A stretch of DNA of 64,000 nt from Marimonas arenosa (GCF_030848945.1 NZ_JANHAX010000005.1:1-64000); one strand, 5' to 3'. Shown: positions 18,124 through 28,656, numbered from the stretch's first letter. Numbers and translations are program-made. The notes: a model not told the origin generated them from the letters alone.

Positions 18124-18281
18124 GGCAAAAATGCTCCTTGGATGTCCTGCGGCGTGGACCCTAGCGCGCGGCCGCCGATAAGGCCAGATAGCAGTTTACC
18201 CTCCCTGCCCCTTTGCAGTAGATTGCGCACAATATCTAGTCGCCTGGCTTCATTGCCAGCTACGTACCGGGGGAGTCCAAT

Positions 18282-19430
18282 TTGGCCAGATTCGACCGCT
18301 ACATGCTGTCGCAGCTCCTGGTGCTGTTTGGGTTCTTCGCCCTGGTGCTGGTGTCGGTCTATTGGATCAACAGCGCGGTGCAACTGTTCGACACGCTGAT
18401 CGGCGAAGGCCAGTCGGCCTGGATCTTCGCCGAGTTCACCGCGCTGACGCTGCCCAACGTGATCCGGCTGGTACTGCCGGTCGCGGGCTTCGCCGCGTCA
18501 GTCTATGTCACCAACCGGCTGAGCTCAGAAAGCGAGTTGACGGTGATGCAGGCCACCGGGTTTTCGCCGTGGCGGCTGGCGCGGCCGGTTTTGGTGTTCG
18601 GGCTGATCGTCGCCGCGATGATGTCAGCGCTGACGCACTTCCTGGTGCCCGCCTCGCTGGGTCAACTGGTCGAGCGCCAAGCCGAGATTGCCCGCAACGT
18701 GACCTCCAAGCTGCTCACCGAAGGTACGTTCCTGCATCCCTCCAACGGGGTCACCTTCTACATCCGCGAGATTTCGCCGGACAGCACCCTGAACGATGTG
18801 TTCCTCTCGGACCGGCGCCGGCCAGGAGAAAGCACCAGCTACACCGCCGAGACCGCGTTCGTGGTGCGGGATGGCGAGGCCGCGAAACTGGTGATGGTGG
18901 ACGGGTTGTCACAGACCTACAACCGTCGCACCGGGCGATTGTTCATCACCCATTTCGCCGATTTCACCTATGACATCAGCGCCCTGATCGACACCGGAAA
19001 GGTAAATGTCTTCAACGAATCCTACTTGCCGACGCCGATGTTGCTGGCCGATCCCGCAGGCGTGGCCGAACGCGCCGGCAACACCGTGGGCACCGTGACC
19101 GAAGAGCTGCACGGCCGGTTCGCCCAGGCACTGGTCGGGATCGCCTATGCACTGGTGGGTTTCGCGGCGCTGCTGGTCGGCGAGTTCAGCCGATTCGGCG
19201 TCTGGCGACAGATCGTCGGGGCGATCCTGATTCTGACGCTGATCAAGCTGCTGGAAGGGGTGGTCGCCGATCCGGTGCGGGCCAACGCCGAGTCCTGGCC
19301 GCTCATGTACCTGCCGGCCCTGATCGCGTTCGCGGTCGCGGCCGGACTGCTGGCCTGGGCCGGGCGGAGCCACAGGGTGCCCGGGCACAAGGCGGCGCCC
19401 CCCCTGACCGCGGCAGGAGTCGGCCGATGA
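18282..19430 (+). CDS. lptF: LPS export ABC transporter permease LptF
   Basis: This permease of the LptB2FG complex drives lipopolysaccharide from the inner membrane to the outer membrane. The 382-aa protein starts at a TTG codon (ARFDRYMLSQLLVLFGFF follows), supported by GGGGGAG seven bases upstream and the absence of a suitable ATG. It has three N-terminal membrane helices, a periplasmic beta-jellyroll (about 120-260) and three C-terminal helices. The stop overlaps the lptG start (ATGA). Confidence 0.94.
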   Translation: MARFDRYMLSQLLVLFGFFALVLVSVYWINSAVQLFDTLIGEGQSAWIFAEFTALTLPNVIRLVLPVAGFAASVYVTNRLSSESELTVMQATGFSPWRLARPVLVFGLIVAAMMSALTHFLVPASLGQLVERQAEIARNVTSKLLTEGTFLHPSNGVTFYIREISPDSTLNDVFLSDRRRPGESTSYTAETAFVVRDGEAAKLVMVDGLSQTYNRRTGRLFITHFADFTYDISALIDTGKVNVFNESYLPTPMLLADPAGVAERAGNTVGTVTEELHGRFAQALVGIAYALVGFAALLVGEFSRFGVWRQIVGAILILTLIKLLEGVVADPVRANAESWPLMYLPALIAFAVAAGLLAWAGRSHRVPGHKAAPPLTAAGVGR

Positions 19431-20524
19431 AGCTGCATTTCTATTTCGCGCGCAAGTTTCTGTGGATCTTCCTGGGCCTGATGACCGTGTTCCTGCTGTT
19501 GCAGGTTCTGATCGACCTGATCGAACAGCTGCGCAAGCTTGGCGAGTCCGAGGCAAGCTTCTCCGACATTCTCGGTCTCACCCTGCTCAACACGCCCGAG
19601 GGCATCAATAAGCTGCTACCGCTGGTCATGATCCTTGCCACCGTGGCGCTTTTCATCGGTCTGGCGCGCTCCTCGGAGCTAGTCGTGACCCGCGCCGTGG
19701 GCCGCTCGGGGCTGAAGACGCTGATCGCGCCGATCGTGGTGGCGCTGATCGTCGGCGGTCTGGCCGTGACCACGTTCAACCCGATCGTCGCGGCCACCTC
19801 GAAACGTTATCATGAGCTCTATCAGATGTACCGATCGGGCACGGCCGACGTACTGTCGATCTCGTCCGAGGGTTTGTGGCTGCGCCAAGGCGGCCCCGAG
19901 GGGCAGACCGTGATCCGTGCTGGCGCCGCCAATGCCCAAGCGACGGTACTCTATGACGTGACCTTCATCGCCTATGCCCGCGATGGCGGACCGTTGAAAC
20001 GGATCGAGGCCCGCGAGGCCGAAATCGGCGACGGTCATTGGGTTCTGCATGGCGCCAAGGTCTGGCCGCTCACCGGTGGGCTCAACCCCGAGGCCAACGC
20101 CACCCGGCACGACCGGCTGGAACTGCCCTCGACCCTGACCTACGAGCGCATCCGCGACAGTTTCGGCAACCCCAACGCCATTTCGGTCTGGGATCTGCCG
20201 GCGTATATCGCGCAACTGGAACAGGCCGGGTTCTCGGCCCGGCGCCACACCGTTTGGCTCCAGATGGAGCTGGCGCGGCCGCTGTTCCTGATGGCGATGG
20301 TATTGATCGGGGCCGCCTTTACCATGCGCCATGTGCGGCTTGGCGGCACCGGCGTGGCGGTGCTGGTGTCTTTGCTGCTCGGCTTCGGCCTGCACTATGT
20401 CCGCAACTTCGCCCAGATCCTCGGCGAAAACGGCCAGATCCCGGTGTTGCTCGCCGCCTGGGCACCGCCTTTGGCGGCTTTGCTGCTCGGCAGCGGACTG
20501 CTGCTGCACACGGAGGATGGATGA
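19427..20524 (+). CDS. lptG: LPS export ABC transporter permease LptG
   Basis: This 365-aa partner of LptF has the same plan: N-terminal helices with MKLHFYFARKFLWIFLGL at the start, a periplasmic domain (about 120-270), and C-terminal helices ending with ALLLGSGLLLHTEDG. The coupling helix with the ATPase LptB is expected in the first cytoplasmic loop. The gene overlaps both neighbours by four bases, showing tight coupling with lptF and lptD. lptB itself is not in the window. Confidence 0.95.
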   Translation: MKLHFYFARKFLWIFLGLMTVFLLLQVLIDLIEQLRKLGESEASFSDILGLTLLNTPEGINKLLPLVMILATVALFIGLARSSELVVTRAVGRSGLKTLIAPIVVALIVGGLAVTTFNPIVAATSKRYHELYQMYRSGTADVLSISSEGLWLRQGGPEGQTVIRAGAANAQATVLYDVTFIAYARDGGPLKRIEAREAEIGDGHWVLHGAKVWPLTGGLNPEANATRHDRLELPSTLTYERIRDSFGNPNAISVWDLPAYIAQLEQAGFSARRHTVWLQMELARPLFLMAMVLIGAAFTMRHVRLGGTGVAVLVSLLLGFGLHYVRNFAQILGENGQIPVLLAAWAPPLAALLLGSGLLLHTEDG

Positions 20525-22716
20525 CACCCGACGTCGCCTTCCTCAGCACCGCCCTGCGCCGCGTTCTGGCGACGGTCCTGCTCTGGATCGCCTTGCCCAT
20601 GTCAGCACCGGCGCAAACGCCGCCGGCGCCCGATCCTGCCCCCGCCGCGGTGCTGGTCGCCGACCAGGTCTTTCTCGACGGCAAGACCCGTCTGGTCGCC
20701 CAGGGCAATGTCGAAGCACTGCATGGCGACGTGCGCATCAAGGCCCGCAGCATCAGCTATGACCGCACCGAGGACCGGCTGGTGATCGAAGGACCGATCA
20801 CCATCACCAAGGGCGAAGACGTGGTGGTGCTGGCGAACCAGGCCGAGATGGACCGTGGCTTCGAAAATGCCCTGCTGACCGGTGCCCGGATGGTGTTGAG
20901 CCAGCAACTGCAGCTGGCCGCGCTTCAGCTCAATCGCGTGAATGGCCGGTTCAATCAGATGTACAAAGCTGCCGTCACCGCCTGCCGGGTCTGCGAAAAC
21001 GGCCGACCGCCCTTGTGGCAGATCCGCGCCCGCAAGGTGATCCACGATCAGGACGAACGGCAGCTCTATTTCGAGAATGCTCAGTTGCGCGTTATGGATG
21101 TGCCGATCTTCTACCTGCCTCGACTGCGCCTGCCCGACCCCACGCTGGATCGCGCCACCGGGTTCCTGATCCCGGAGTTGCGGGGCACCTCGCAGCTCGG
21201 CACCGGCATCAAGATACCCTATTTCATCCGCATCGGCGATCACCGCGACCTGACGCTGACCCCCTACCTGTCGCCCAACACCCGCACGCTGGAATTCCGT
21301 TATCGCCAGGCCTTCCGCCGCGGCCGGATTCAGTTCAGCGGCGCGTTCACCGACGACACCCTTACCACCCGGGACTACCGCGGCTATCTCTTCGGCGAGG
21401 GGTTGTTCGACCTCGAGCGCGACTTCCAGCTCAGCTTCGGTATCGAACTGGTGTCGGACAAGTCCTATCTGCTCGACTATGGCTATTCCGACAAGGAGCG
21501 GCTCGAGAATGACATCTCCGTGACCCGGGTGCGGCGCGACGAGTTCTTCCGCGGTGCCGTCCGGCATTTCCACACGCTGCGAGTGGGCGAAGATGCCTCG
21601 ACCATGCCGTCGATCATCGGCGATCTCAGTTATGAACGGCGTTACTTTCCGCGTGCACTGGGCGGTGAAGTGCGGCTCAGCACCGATCTGCATTCGCATT
21701 TGCGCTATTCCAGGGTCGCCGTCGACGGGCCGGATGCCGACACCGTGGTCGACGGCCGCGACGTGACCCGGTTGAACGCCCAGGCGACGTGGCTGGGCAA
21801 CTGGACCATTGGCCCCGGGCTGCGTGCCGGCATCCAGGCCGGGGTGGCCTTCGACCAGTTCTATACCGGCGACGATCTCGCGCTGCCGCACCAGGCGACA
21901 CAGGTGACACCAATGGCCGCCGTGACCCTGCGCTGGCCGTGGCATCGGCAGACGGCGACGGGAGCCACCCATGTGATCGAACCGATGTTGATGCTGGCTT
22001 GGACGGGCGGCAATCACCCGGCGGTGGCCAATGACGAAAGCACCCGGGTCGAATTCGATGAGGGCAACCTGCTGTCGCTGTCGCGATTCCCCGCCGCCGA
22101 CCGGCGCGAACGCGGGCTGCTGGCGGCCTACGGTCTCAACTGGACGCGCTTTGGCGCCAAGGGCCTGCACACCGGCCTGACCCTGGGCCAGATCGTGCGC
22201 GAACGCCCCGACAACAACTTTTCGCTTACCTCGGGGCTGCGTGGCACCACCTCGGATCTGCTGGTGGCGGGCTATGTCAAATCCGCGGACGGGCTGTCAC
22301 TGGTCGGCCGGGCGCTGTTCGACGCCAACCTCGAGCTCGCCAAGGGCGAGGCGCGCGGCAGCTGGCAGACGCCGCGTTTGGCGCTGGGCGCCTCCTATGT
22401 CTGGCTCGGGCCCGATCCGTTCGAGGACCGCCCCAACACGGTGTCGGAATGGTCGCTCGACGGGCTCTACCGGATGTCGCGGCACTGGAGCGGCAGCGCC
22501 AATGTCCGCTACGACGTGGTTTCGAGCACCACCGCCGAGGCCGGGCTCGGCCTGCAATACCGCAACGAATGCGTCGAGGTCGAGCTTTCGGTCTCGCGTC
22601 GCTTCACCTCTTCCGTTATCCTGACGCCATCAACGGATTTCGGCTTTACCATCGGGCTCAAGGGGTTTAGCGCCAAGACAAGCGACAGGAGCTACACCCG
22701 CAGGTGCAAAAACTGA
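20521..22716 (+). CDS. lptD: LPS assembly protein LptD
   Basis: This outer membrane beta-barrel inserts LPS into the outer leaflet. The 731-aa protein has a signal peptide (about residues 1-31, ending SAPAQ), an N-terminal OstA/LptA-like jellyroll with VLVADQVFLDGKTRLVAQGN (about 44-63), then a long barrel rich in alternating aromatic strands ending in LTPSTDFGFTIGLKGF. A CRVCENG pair of cysteines around residue 155 may form disulfides, as in other LptD proteins. The start overlaps the lptG stop. Confidence 0.95.
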   Translation: MTPDVAFLSTALRRVLATVLLWIALPMSAPAQTPPAPDPAPAAVLVADQVFLDGKTRLVAQGNVEALHGDVRIKARSISYDRTEDRLVIEGPITITKGEDVVVLANQAEMDRGFENALLTGARMVLSQQLQLAALQLNRVNGRFNQMYKAAVTACRVCENGRPPLWQIRARKVIHDQDERQLYFENAQLRVMDVPIFYLPRLRLPDPTLDRATGFLIPELRGTSQLGTGIKIPYFIRIGDHRDLTLTPYLSPNTRTLEFRYRQAFRRGRIQFSGAFTDDTLTTRDYRGYLFGEGLFDLERDFQLSFGIELVSDKSYLLDYGYSDKERLENDISVTRVRRDEFFRGAVRHFHTLRVGEDASTMPSIIGDLSYERRYFPRALGGEVRLSTDLHSHLRYSRVAVDGPDADTVVDGRDVTRLNAQATWLGNWTIGPGLRAGIQAGVAFDQFYTGDDLALPHQATQVTPMAAVTLRWPWHRQTATGATHVIEPMLMLAWTGGNHPAVANDESTRVEFDEGNLLSLSRFPAADRRERGLLAAYGLNWTRFGAKGLHTGLTLGQIVRERPDNNFSLTSGLRGTTSDLLVAGYVKSADGLSLVGRALFDANLELAKGEARGSWQTPRLALGASYVWLGPDPFEDRPNTVSEWSLDGLYRMSRHWSGSANVRYDVVSSTTAEAGLGLQYRNECVEVELSVSRRFTSSVILTPSTDFGFTIGLKGFSAKTSDRSYTRRCKN

Positions 22717-22796
22717 TCCCCGGCAACGCGAGCGCGGGCGAACGCAACAGGCATGAACCACTTGAAACCGGAACAGAACAAGGCAGGACAGGCAGG

Positions 22797-24026
22797 ATGA
22801 CCCGGATCGCCAGATATTTCTTCTTCACCTTCGCAGCCGCGATGCTGGGCCTTGTGACCCTGGCCGTCGACCGGGTCGCGGCGCAAAACCTTTTCGCGCC
22901 GGCGATCAAGGTCAATGACAAGGTCATCACCAGTTACGAACTGCAGCAGCGCGCGCGCATGTTGCAGCTGTTTCGCCAGCCCGGCGACCCGATGGAAGAA
23001 GCCCGCAAGCAACTGGTCGAGGAGCGGCTCAAGGTCGATGCCGCCGAAGCGCTGGGCCTGACTCTGGCACAGGAAGACATCGAGGCCGGCATGGAAGAAT
23101 TCGCCGGCCGCGCCAACATGAACACCGAACAGTTCCTCAAGGCGCTGGCCGGTGCCGGCGTGGCGGCCCAGACCTATCGCGACTTCATCATCGCCGGCGT
23201 CACCTGGCGGCAACTGGTGCGCGCCAAGTTCGGCCCGCGCGTCCAGGTCGGCGAGGCCGAAATCGACCGGGCGCTGGCCTCCAATGCCGGTGCCGGCGTG
23301 CGGGTGCTGCTGTCCGAGATTTACATCGCCGCCCCCCCGGGCCGCGAAGCCCAGGCCGAAGCGCTGGCCCGCGAAATCTCGCAGATCACCTCGCTGACCG
23401 AGTTTGCCAGGGCGGCGCGCAAACACTCCTCCGCCGGATCACGCGGGCGCGGTGGCAAGGTCAACTGGCTGCCGATCACGCAGCTGCCAGCGGCGATCCG
23501 CGGCCAGATCCTCGGGCTTGCCCCGGGCCAGGTGACCCAGCCAATCCCGATCCCCGGTGCCATCGCCCTGTTCCAGATGCGCGCCATCGAAGAGGGCGAT
23601 GCGCCCGAACGTGAATACGCCGCGATCGAATATGCGGCCTACTATATCGACGGAGGCCGCAGCGAGCCGGCCCTGGCCCGCGCCAGCAAGATTCGTGACA
23701 CGATCGACACCTGCGACGACCTTTACGGCATCGCCAAGGGTCAGCCGGAACAGGTGCTGGAACGCGGCTCGAAAAAACCTGAAGAGATCCCGCGCGACAT
23801 CGCGCTGGAACTGGCCAAGCTCGACAAGCACGAGGTCTCGACCAACCTGACGCGGGCCAACGGGCAGACGCTGGTGTTTTTGATGCTCTGTGAACGCGTG
23901 CCGCAATTGTCGGACGAGATCGACCGTGACCAGATCGAGCTCGGCCTGCAGAACCGGCGGCTGGAAAGCTTTGCCAAGGGGTATCTCGAACAGCTGCGCT
24001 CCGAGGCGCGTATCATCGAGAAATGA
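22797..24026 (+). CDS. surA: Periplasmic chaperone / peptidyl-prolyl isomerase SurA
   Basis: This 409-aa protein begins with a signal peptide (MTRIARYFFFTFAAAMLGLV, cleaved near AQN). It has a SurA N-terminal chaperone region with INDKVITSYEL-like KVNDKVITSYELQQR (about 39-53) and one parvulin domain (about 165-265, including SSAGSRGRGGKVNWLPITQL). E. coli SurA has two parvulin domains, and only one clear one is seen here. It helps outer membrane proteins, LptD included, to fold. Its stop overlaps the pdxA start. Confidence 0.92.
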   Translation: MTRIARYFFFTFAAAMLGLVTLAVDRVAAQNLFAPAIKVNDKVITSYELQQRARMLQLFRQPGDPMEEARKQLVEERLKVDAAEALGLTLAQEDIEAGMEEFAGRANMNTEQFLKALAGAGVAAQTYRDFIIAGVTWRQLVRAKFGPRVQVGEAEIDRALASNAGAGVRVLLSEIYIAAPPGREAQAEALAREISQITSLTEFARAARKHSSAGSRGRGGKVNWLPITQLPAAIRGQILGLAPGQVTQPIPIPGAIALFQMRAIEEGDAPEREYAAIEYAAYYIDGGRSEPALARASKIRDTIDTCDDLYGIAKGQPEQVLERGSKKPEEIPRDIALELAKLDKHEVSTNLTRANGQTLVFLMLCERVPQLSDEIDRDQIELGLQNRRLESFAKGYLEQLRSEARIIEK

Positions 24027-25003
24027 ACCGCGCCCAGCCGGCCCCCATCGCGCTGACCTGTGGTGAGCCCGCAGGGATCGGGCCGGAGTTGGCCGTCAAG
24101 GTCTGGGCGGCGCTGAAGGACGAGCTGAACTTCTTCCTGATCGGTGATCCGGCGCATCTTCCCGCGGGCGCCCCGGTGAGCTTGGTCGCCAGCCCGGACG
24201 AGGTACCCGGGGTGATAGCTGACGGCCTGCCCGTGCTCGCCCACCGCTTCCCTGCGCCGGCCACGCCAGGCCAGGCCGATCCGGCCAATGCCCAGGGCGT
24301 GATCGACGTTATCGCCCGCGCCGTGGACCTCGCCACGACCGGTATGGCCGGCGCGGTCTGCACGCTGCCGATCCACAAGAAGGCCTTGAAAGACGGCGCC
24401 GGGTTCGGCTTTCCCGGCCATACCGAATACCTCGCCCATCTCGCCGGGGTCGAGCGCGTGGTGATGATGCTCGCCTCGGAGCGGCTGCGGGTGGTGCCCG
24501 CCACCATCCATATCGCGCTGCGCGACGTGCCCGACGCGCTGACCCCCGCCCTGTTGCGTCAGACCATCGAGATCACCCGCGCCGGGCTCGTCGCCCAGTT
24601 CGGCATTGCCGACCCGCGGCTCGCCGTGGCAGGTCTCAACCCGCATGCCGGCGAAGGCGGCGCCATGGGTGACGAGGAACTGACCTGGATGATCCCGCTG
24701 CTCGACGAAATGCGCCGGGAGGGCGTCGACCTGCTCGGCCCGTTGCCTGCCGACACCATGTTCCACGCCGCCGCCCGGGCGCGCTATGATGCGGCGATCT
24801 GCGCCTATCACGACCAGGCTCTGATTCCGATCAAGACGCTGGATTTCGACCGCGGCGTCAACGTCACGCTGGGCCTGCCCTTCATCCGCACCTCGCCTGA
24901 CCACGGCACCGCCTTCGATATCGCGGGAACCGGCCAGGCCAATCCGTCATCTACCATCGAAGCCTTGAAGATGGCTTGGCGCATGGCCGGGGCGACACCA
25001 TGA
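24023..25003 (+). CDS. pdxA: 4-hydroxythreonine-4-phosphate dehydrogenase
   Basis: This enzyme of pyridoxal 5'-phosphate synthesis oxidises 4-phosphohydroxy-L-threonine. The 326-aa protein has the family blocks TCGEPAGIGPELAVK (about 13-27), FPGHTEYLAHL (about 131-141) with a metal-binding His, and AYHDQALIPIKTLDF (about 260-274). It overlaps the surA stop by four bases, the widespread surA-pdxA-rsmA order. Confidence 0.95.
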   Translation: MNRAQPAPIALTCGEPAGIGPELAVKVWAALKDELNFFLIGDPAHLPAGAPVSLVASPDEVPGVIADGLPVLAHRFPAPATPGQADPANAQGVIDVIARAVDLATTGMAGAVCTLPIHKKALKDGAGFGFPGHTEYLAHLAGVERVVMMLASERLRVVPATIHIALRDVPDALTPALLRQTIEITRAGLVAQFGIADPRLAVAGLNPHAGEGGAMGDEELTWMIPLLDEMRREGVDLLGPLPADTMFHAAARARYDAAICAYHDQALIPIKTLDFDRGVNVTLGLPFIRTSPDHGTAFDIAGTGQANPSSTIEALKMAWRMAGATP

Positions 25004-25008
25004 GCGCG

Positions 25009-25074
25009 GCAAGGGGGTGCACGCCCCCTTGCGCCCGGTCGCGCGACAGGACGTCACGCGATTGCGCAATCGCG
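25009..25074. repeat. Hairpin and 18-base palindrome between pdxA and rsmA
   Basis: A 9-base-pair hairpin GCAAGGGGG (25009-25017), loop TGCACG, CCCCCTTGC (25024-25032) is followed by a perfect 18-base palindrome CGCGATTGCGCAATCGCG at 25057-25074. The first may weaken read-through from pdxA. The second is of unknown use, with no T tract after either. Confidence 0.5.
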
Positions 25075-25117
25075 TCCGACGCCGTTGCGCGATGGCGCCC
25101 CGGCACCGAGGGCTGCC

Positions 25118-25954
25118 ATGGCGATTGACCCTCTGCCCCCCCTCCGCGAGGTGATCGCGACCCACGGCCTGTCAGCCCGCAAATCGCTGGGCCAGAACTT
25201 CCTGCTTGATCTCAACCTCACCGCCAAGATCGCGCGCACCGCTGGCGACCTGCGCGACTGTGATGTGCTCGAAATCGGCCCCGGTCCCGGAGGTCTGACC
25301 CGCGGGCTGCTGGCCGAAGGCGCCCGCCACGTCCTTGCCATCGAGAAGGACGCACGCTGCATACCGGCGCTGGAAGAGATCGGCGCGGCCTATCCCGGAC
25401 GGCTGACGATCCTCGAGGGCGATGCTCTCGACATCGACCCGCTGGCGTATCTGACACCGCCGATCCGTATCGCCGCCAACCTGCCCTACAATGTCGGAAC
25501 CGAGTTGCTGGTGCGCTGGCTCACACCGCCGGACTGGCCGCCGTTCTGGCAATCGCTCACGCTGATGTTCCAGCGCGAGGTGGCCGAGCGGATCGTCGCC
25601 CAACCCGGGTCCAAAACCTATGGCCGGCTGGCGATCCTGGCGCAATGGCGCTGCGATGCGCAGATCGCGCTTTCCCTGCCGCCGCAGGCCTTCACCCCGC
25701 CGCCCAAGGTGTCTTCGGCGGTGGTCCATCTGAGCGCCCTGCCCGAACCACGCTTCCCGGCCGATCCGAAGGTGCTGGAACGGGTCGTGGCGATGGCCTT
25801 CAACCAGCGCCGCAAGATGCTGCGTGCGGCGCTCAAGGGGCTGGGGCCGGATATCGAGGACAAGCTGCGCGCCGCCGGGATCGACCCCACCGCGCGGGCG
25901 GAAACGGTTTCGCTCGAAGCGTTCTGTGCATTGTCCCGTATCCTGGAACGCTGA
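25118..25954 (+). CDS. rsmA: 16S rRNA (A1518/A1519-N6) dimethyltransferase
   Basis: This enzyme dimethylates two adjacent adenines in helix 45 of 16S rRNA, and its loss gives kasugamycin resistance. The 278-aa protein has [10 protein letters not shown] (about 21-30), the SAM-binding block [16 protein letters not shown] (about 49-64) and the catalytic NLPYN (about 121-125). The start at 25118 fits the normal family length. A perfect 15-bp hairpin begins in its stop codon. Confidence 0.96.
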   Translation: MAIDPLPPLREVIATHGLSARKSLGQNFLLDLNLTAKIARTAGDLRDCDVLEIGPGPGGLTRGLLAEGARHVLAIEKDARCIPALEEIGAAYPGRLTILEGDALDIDPLAYLTPPIRIAANLPYNVGTELLVRWLTPPDWPPFWQSLTLMFQREVAERIVAQPGSKTYGRLAILAQWRCDAQIALSLPPQAFTPPPKVSSAVVHLSALPEPRFPADPKVLERVVAMAFNQRRKMLRAALKGLGPDIEDKLRAAGIDPTARAETVSLEAFCALSRILER

Positions 25955-25984
25955 GGGCCGCCTGCGGTCCCGCAGGCGGCCCTC
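25953..25984 (+). terminator. Strong hairpin at the end of the lpt-rsmA operon
   Basis: A perfect 15-base stem GAGGGCCGCCTGCGG (25953-25967), loop TC, with its complement at 25970-25984, begins within the rsmA stop codon. No T run follows, so it may protect the 3' end or act with Rho rather than terminate on its own. Confidence 0.6.
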
Positions 25985-26009
25985 GGTCAGCCGTCGGAGG
26001 CCTGAGTGC

Positions 26010-26534
26010 TTACTCTGCCGCCTCGGTGCCCTCGTCTTCAGATTTCTTGGGCTTGCGCCGCGACCGCGGCTTGGGCTTCTTGGCCTCGCCGGCGCTTTCC
26101 GGTGTCTCCACCAGCCCACTGTCGCCGCCCTCCGAGGGATCGATCACCTCGGGCTGCGGCGCCGCGGCAGGGTCGTTGACCATCTTGCCGCCGTTCGACT
26201 CGCGCTCCTGGCGGGCGGCGCGCTCGCGGTCGCGCTCGGCCTGGCGTTCGCGGTTCTGCTGTTCCTGCTGCTCGCGCCGGGCCTCCTGTTCGCGCTGCGC
26301 CTCGCTCAGCATGCGCAGGTAGTGTTCGGCATGCTGCTGGAAATTCTCGGTCGCGACGCGGTCGCCAGCCAGTTGCGCATCACGCGCCAGCTGGTTGTAT
26401 TTGTCGATGATCTGCTGCGGCGTGCCGCGCACCTTGCCCTCGGGGCCGGAACTGTCGAACACGCGGTTGACGATATTGCCGGTCGGGCGGTTGCGGCTCT
26501 GTTTCGACCGCGAGCGGGATTTCGATGATCTCAT
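26010..26534 (-). CDS. DUF4167 domain protein
   Basis: This 174-aa protein starts MRSSKSRSRSKQSRNRPTGN. Residues 17-80 hold the conserved DUF4167 core (GNIVNRVFDSSGPEGKVRG, then QQIIDKYNQLARDAQLAGDR), followed by a long Glu/Arg/Gln-rich helical segment (about 75-115) and an acidic/basic disordered tail. This family is alphaproteobacterial, often next to prmC, and likely binds nucleic acid or ribosomes given its composition, but no function is established. AAGGA precedes the ATG. Confidence 0.88.
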   Translation of the reverse strand: MRSSKSRSRSKQSRNRPTGNIVNRVFDSSGPEGKVRGTPQQIIDKYNQLARDAQLAGDRVATENFQQHAEHYLRMLSEAQREQEARREQQEQQNRERQAERDRERAARQERESNGGKMVNDPAAAPQPEVIDPSEGGDSGLVETPESAGEAKKPKPRSRRKPKKSEDEGTEAAE

Positions 26535-26770
26535 GTCGTCCTTGGTTCAGGTTGGTTGAACGGGCCTTCGCTTCACCGGCCTTGTTTCGATCTGGCGCTT
26601 GTCGCGCGTGCTGTGCCGGTTTGCTGACTGTTTGGCTTGATATCAAGCGGGACCGGCAGGAACGCCATCGACCGGCTTGATGCACCTGAGTAAGCATGGA
26701 CCGGCGGGATTAACAAGAGCTAACTGCGCCCGATTGCGTAATTTTCGCGCTGTTGCGTGGCTTTTGGGCC

Positions 26771-27610
26771 CTAGTCACGCGGCATTTCGCCCACAACGAC
26801 CCGGTCCCTGCCATCGAGATCGGGCAGGACGGTCACGTTTTCAAGACCCGCAGCGCGAAACATTTCTGCCACGTCCACGCCCTGCGTCGGCCCGATTTCC
26901 ACCATCAGCCGTCCGCCTGGAACCAGATGCGTCGGCGCGCCACCAGCAATGGTGCGATAGGCCGACAACCCGTCGCCCTCGTCCGTCAGCGCCTGGCGCG
27001 GCTCGAATGCCAGTTCGGGGGCAAGCGTTTCCATCTCGCTCTGAGCGATATAGGGGGGATTGGACACGATCAGGTCGAACTTTCCTCCGACCGCGGCAAA
27101 CCAGTCACTTTCCAGGAACACCACCCGGTCTGCCACCTGCAGCGCCCGGGCATTGCGGTCCGCGACCTTGAGCGCGGCCGCGGACAGATCCGTACCGACC
27201 CCGGTCGCCTGTGGCCGTTCGGCCAGCAGCGTGACAATGATTGCGCCCGACCCGGTGCCAAGGTCGAGAACTTCGGAATATGGCTGTTTCAGCGCCGCCT
27301 CGATCAGCGTTTCGGTCTCGGGCCGGGGATCGAGCACGTCCGCCGTGACCTCGAACCAGCGGCCATAGAACATCCGCCCGCCAAGAATATGCGACATCGG
27401 CCGGCGGTCCTTGCGCCGCGCGGCCAGGATGAATGCCCGTTCCAGATCGGCGTCCGGCAACGGGTCTTCGGCGATGACGATCAGCCGCCCGGGATCAACC
27501 TTCAGCACATGCGCCAGCAAGCGCCGCGCATCGGTCAGCGGCGTATCGAGCCCGGCCTTGCGGAAATAGCGGCTGAGCGCGGTCAGACCCTGCTGAACCG
27601 TCCCGCTCAC
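26771..27610 (-). CDS. prmC: Release factor N5-glutamine methyltransferase
   Basis: PrmC methylates the glutamine of the GGQ motif in release factors, including the RF1 encoded immediately upstream. The 279-aa protein has the SAM-binding stretch [20 protein letters not shown] (about 117-136) and the substrate-binding NPPY motif (about 185-188). Its start overlaps the prfA stop by four bases, so the two are translated together. Confidence 0.95.
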   Translation of the reverse strand: MSGTVQQGLTALSRYFRKAGLDTPLTDARRLLAHVLKVDPGRLIVIAEDPLPDADLERAFILAARRKDRRPMSHILGGRMFYGRWFEVTADVLDPRPETETLIEAALKQPYSEVLDLGTGSGAIIVTLLAERPQATGVGTDLSAAALKVADRNARALQVADRVVFLESDWFAAVGGKFDLIVSNPPYIAQSEMETLAPELAFEPRQALTDEGDGLSAYRTIAGGAPTHLVPGGRLMVEIGPTQGVDVAEMFRAAGLENVTVLPDLDGRDRVVVGEMPRD

Positions 27611-28656
27611 CCCTCCATCTCCGCCAGCAGGCTGGCCTGATGGTCGGCGGTCAGCGCGTCGATGATCTCGTCGAGGTCGCCACCCATCACGGCGTCAAGC
27701 TTGTAGAGCGTCAACCCGATGCGGTGGTCCGTCAGGCGACCCTGCGGGAAATTGTAGGTGCGAATACGCTCGCTGCGATCACCAGACCCGACCTGGGCCT
27801 TGCGGTCGGCGGCGCGGGCTTCGGCAGCGCGCTGGCGCTCCATGTCATAGAGCCGGGTTTTCAGCACCTGCATCGCGATCGCCCGGTTCTGGTGCTGCGA
27901 CTTCTCGGACGAGGTCACCACGATGCCGGTCGGCAGGTGGGTGATCCGCACCGCCGAATCGGTGGTATTGACGTGCTGACCGCCGGCGCCCGAGCTGCGC
28001 ATGGTATCGATGCGCAGATCATTCGGGTCGACGTCGATATCGACATCCTCGGCCTCGGGCAGCACCGCCACCGTCGCCGCGCTGGTGTGGATCCGTCCGC
28101 CCGACTCGGTCTCCGGCACGCGTTGCACCCGGTGAACCCCGCTTTCGAACTTGAGCCGGGCAAAGACATTCTCTCCCGAAACCCGTGCCACCACCTCCTT
28201 GATGCCGCCCAGTTCGGTCAACTGCTGTTCGAGGATCTCGAACCGCCAGCCCCGCACCTCGGCATAGCGTTGGTACATCCGCAGCAGATCGCCGGCGAAC
28301 AACGCCGCCTCGTCGCCGCCCGTGCCGGGCCGGATCTCGATCAGCGCGGGACGGGCATCCGCCTCGTCCTTCGGCAGCAACGCCAGTTGCAGCGCCGCTT
28401 CGGCTTGCGGCAGTTGCGCCCTGAGCGTCGGCAGTTCCTCCTCGGCCAGCGCCTGCATTTCCGGATCGCTGAGCATCGCCTCGGCCTCGTCAAGATCGCT
28501 CAGCAGCTGGCGATAGACGTCGATCTGTTCCACCACCGGCTTCAGATCGGCATATTCCTTGGCCAGTTTCGCGATATCCCCGCCCCCTTCGGCCATCTGC
28601 GCCTCGAGGTAGTGAAACCGTCCGGTGATCTGGTCGAGCTTGTCCAATGGAACCAT
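27607..28656 (-). CDS. prfA: Peptide chain release factor 1
   Basis: RF1 reads UAA and UAG and releases the peptide. The protein has the GGQ motif in [18 protein letters not shown] (about residue 222) and a PxT codon-recognition motif in [17 protein letters not shown]. The ATG at 28656 gives 349 aa, close to the family norm, but an in-frame ATG at 28671 is possible and no clear ribosome binding site distinguishes them. The gene is followed by overlapping prmC. Confidence 0.95.
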   Translation of the reverse strand: MVPLDKLDQITGRFHYLEAQMAEGGGDIAKLAKEYADLKPVVEQIDVYRQLLSDLDEAEAMLSDPEMQALAEEELPTLRAQLPQAEAALQLALLPKDEADARPALIEIRPGTGGDEAALFAGDLLRMYQRYAEVRGWRFEILEQQLTELGGIKEVVARVSGENVFARLKFESGVHRVQRVPETESGGRIHTSAATVAVLPEAEDVDIDVDPNDLRIDTMRSSGAGGQHVNTTDSAVRITHLPTGIVVTSSEKSQHQNRAIAMQVLKTRLYDMERQRAAEARAADRKAQVGSGDRSERIRTYNFPQGRLTDHRIGLTLYKLDAVMGGDLDEIIDALTADHQASLLAEMEG

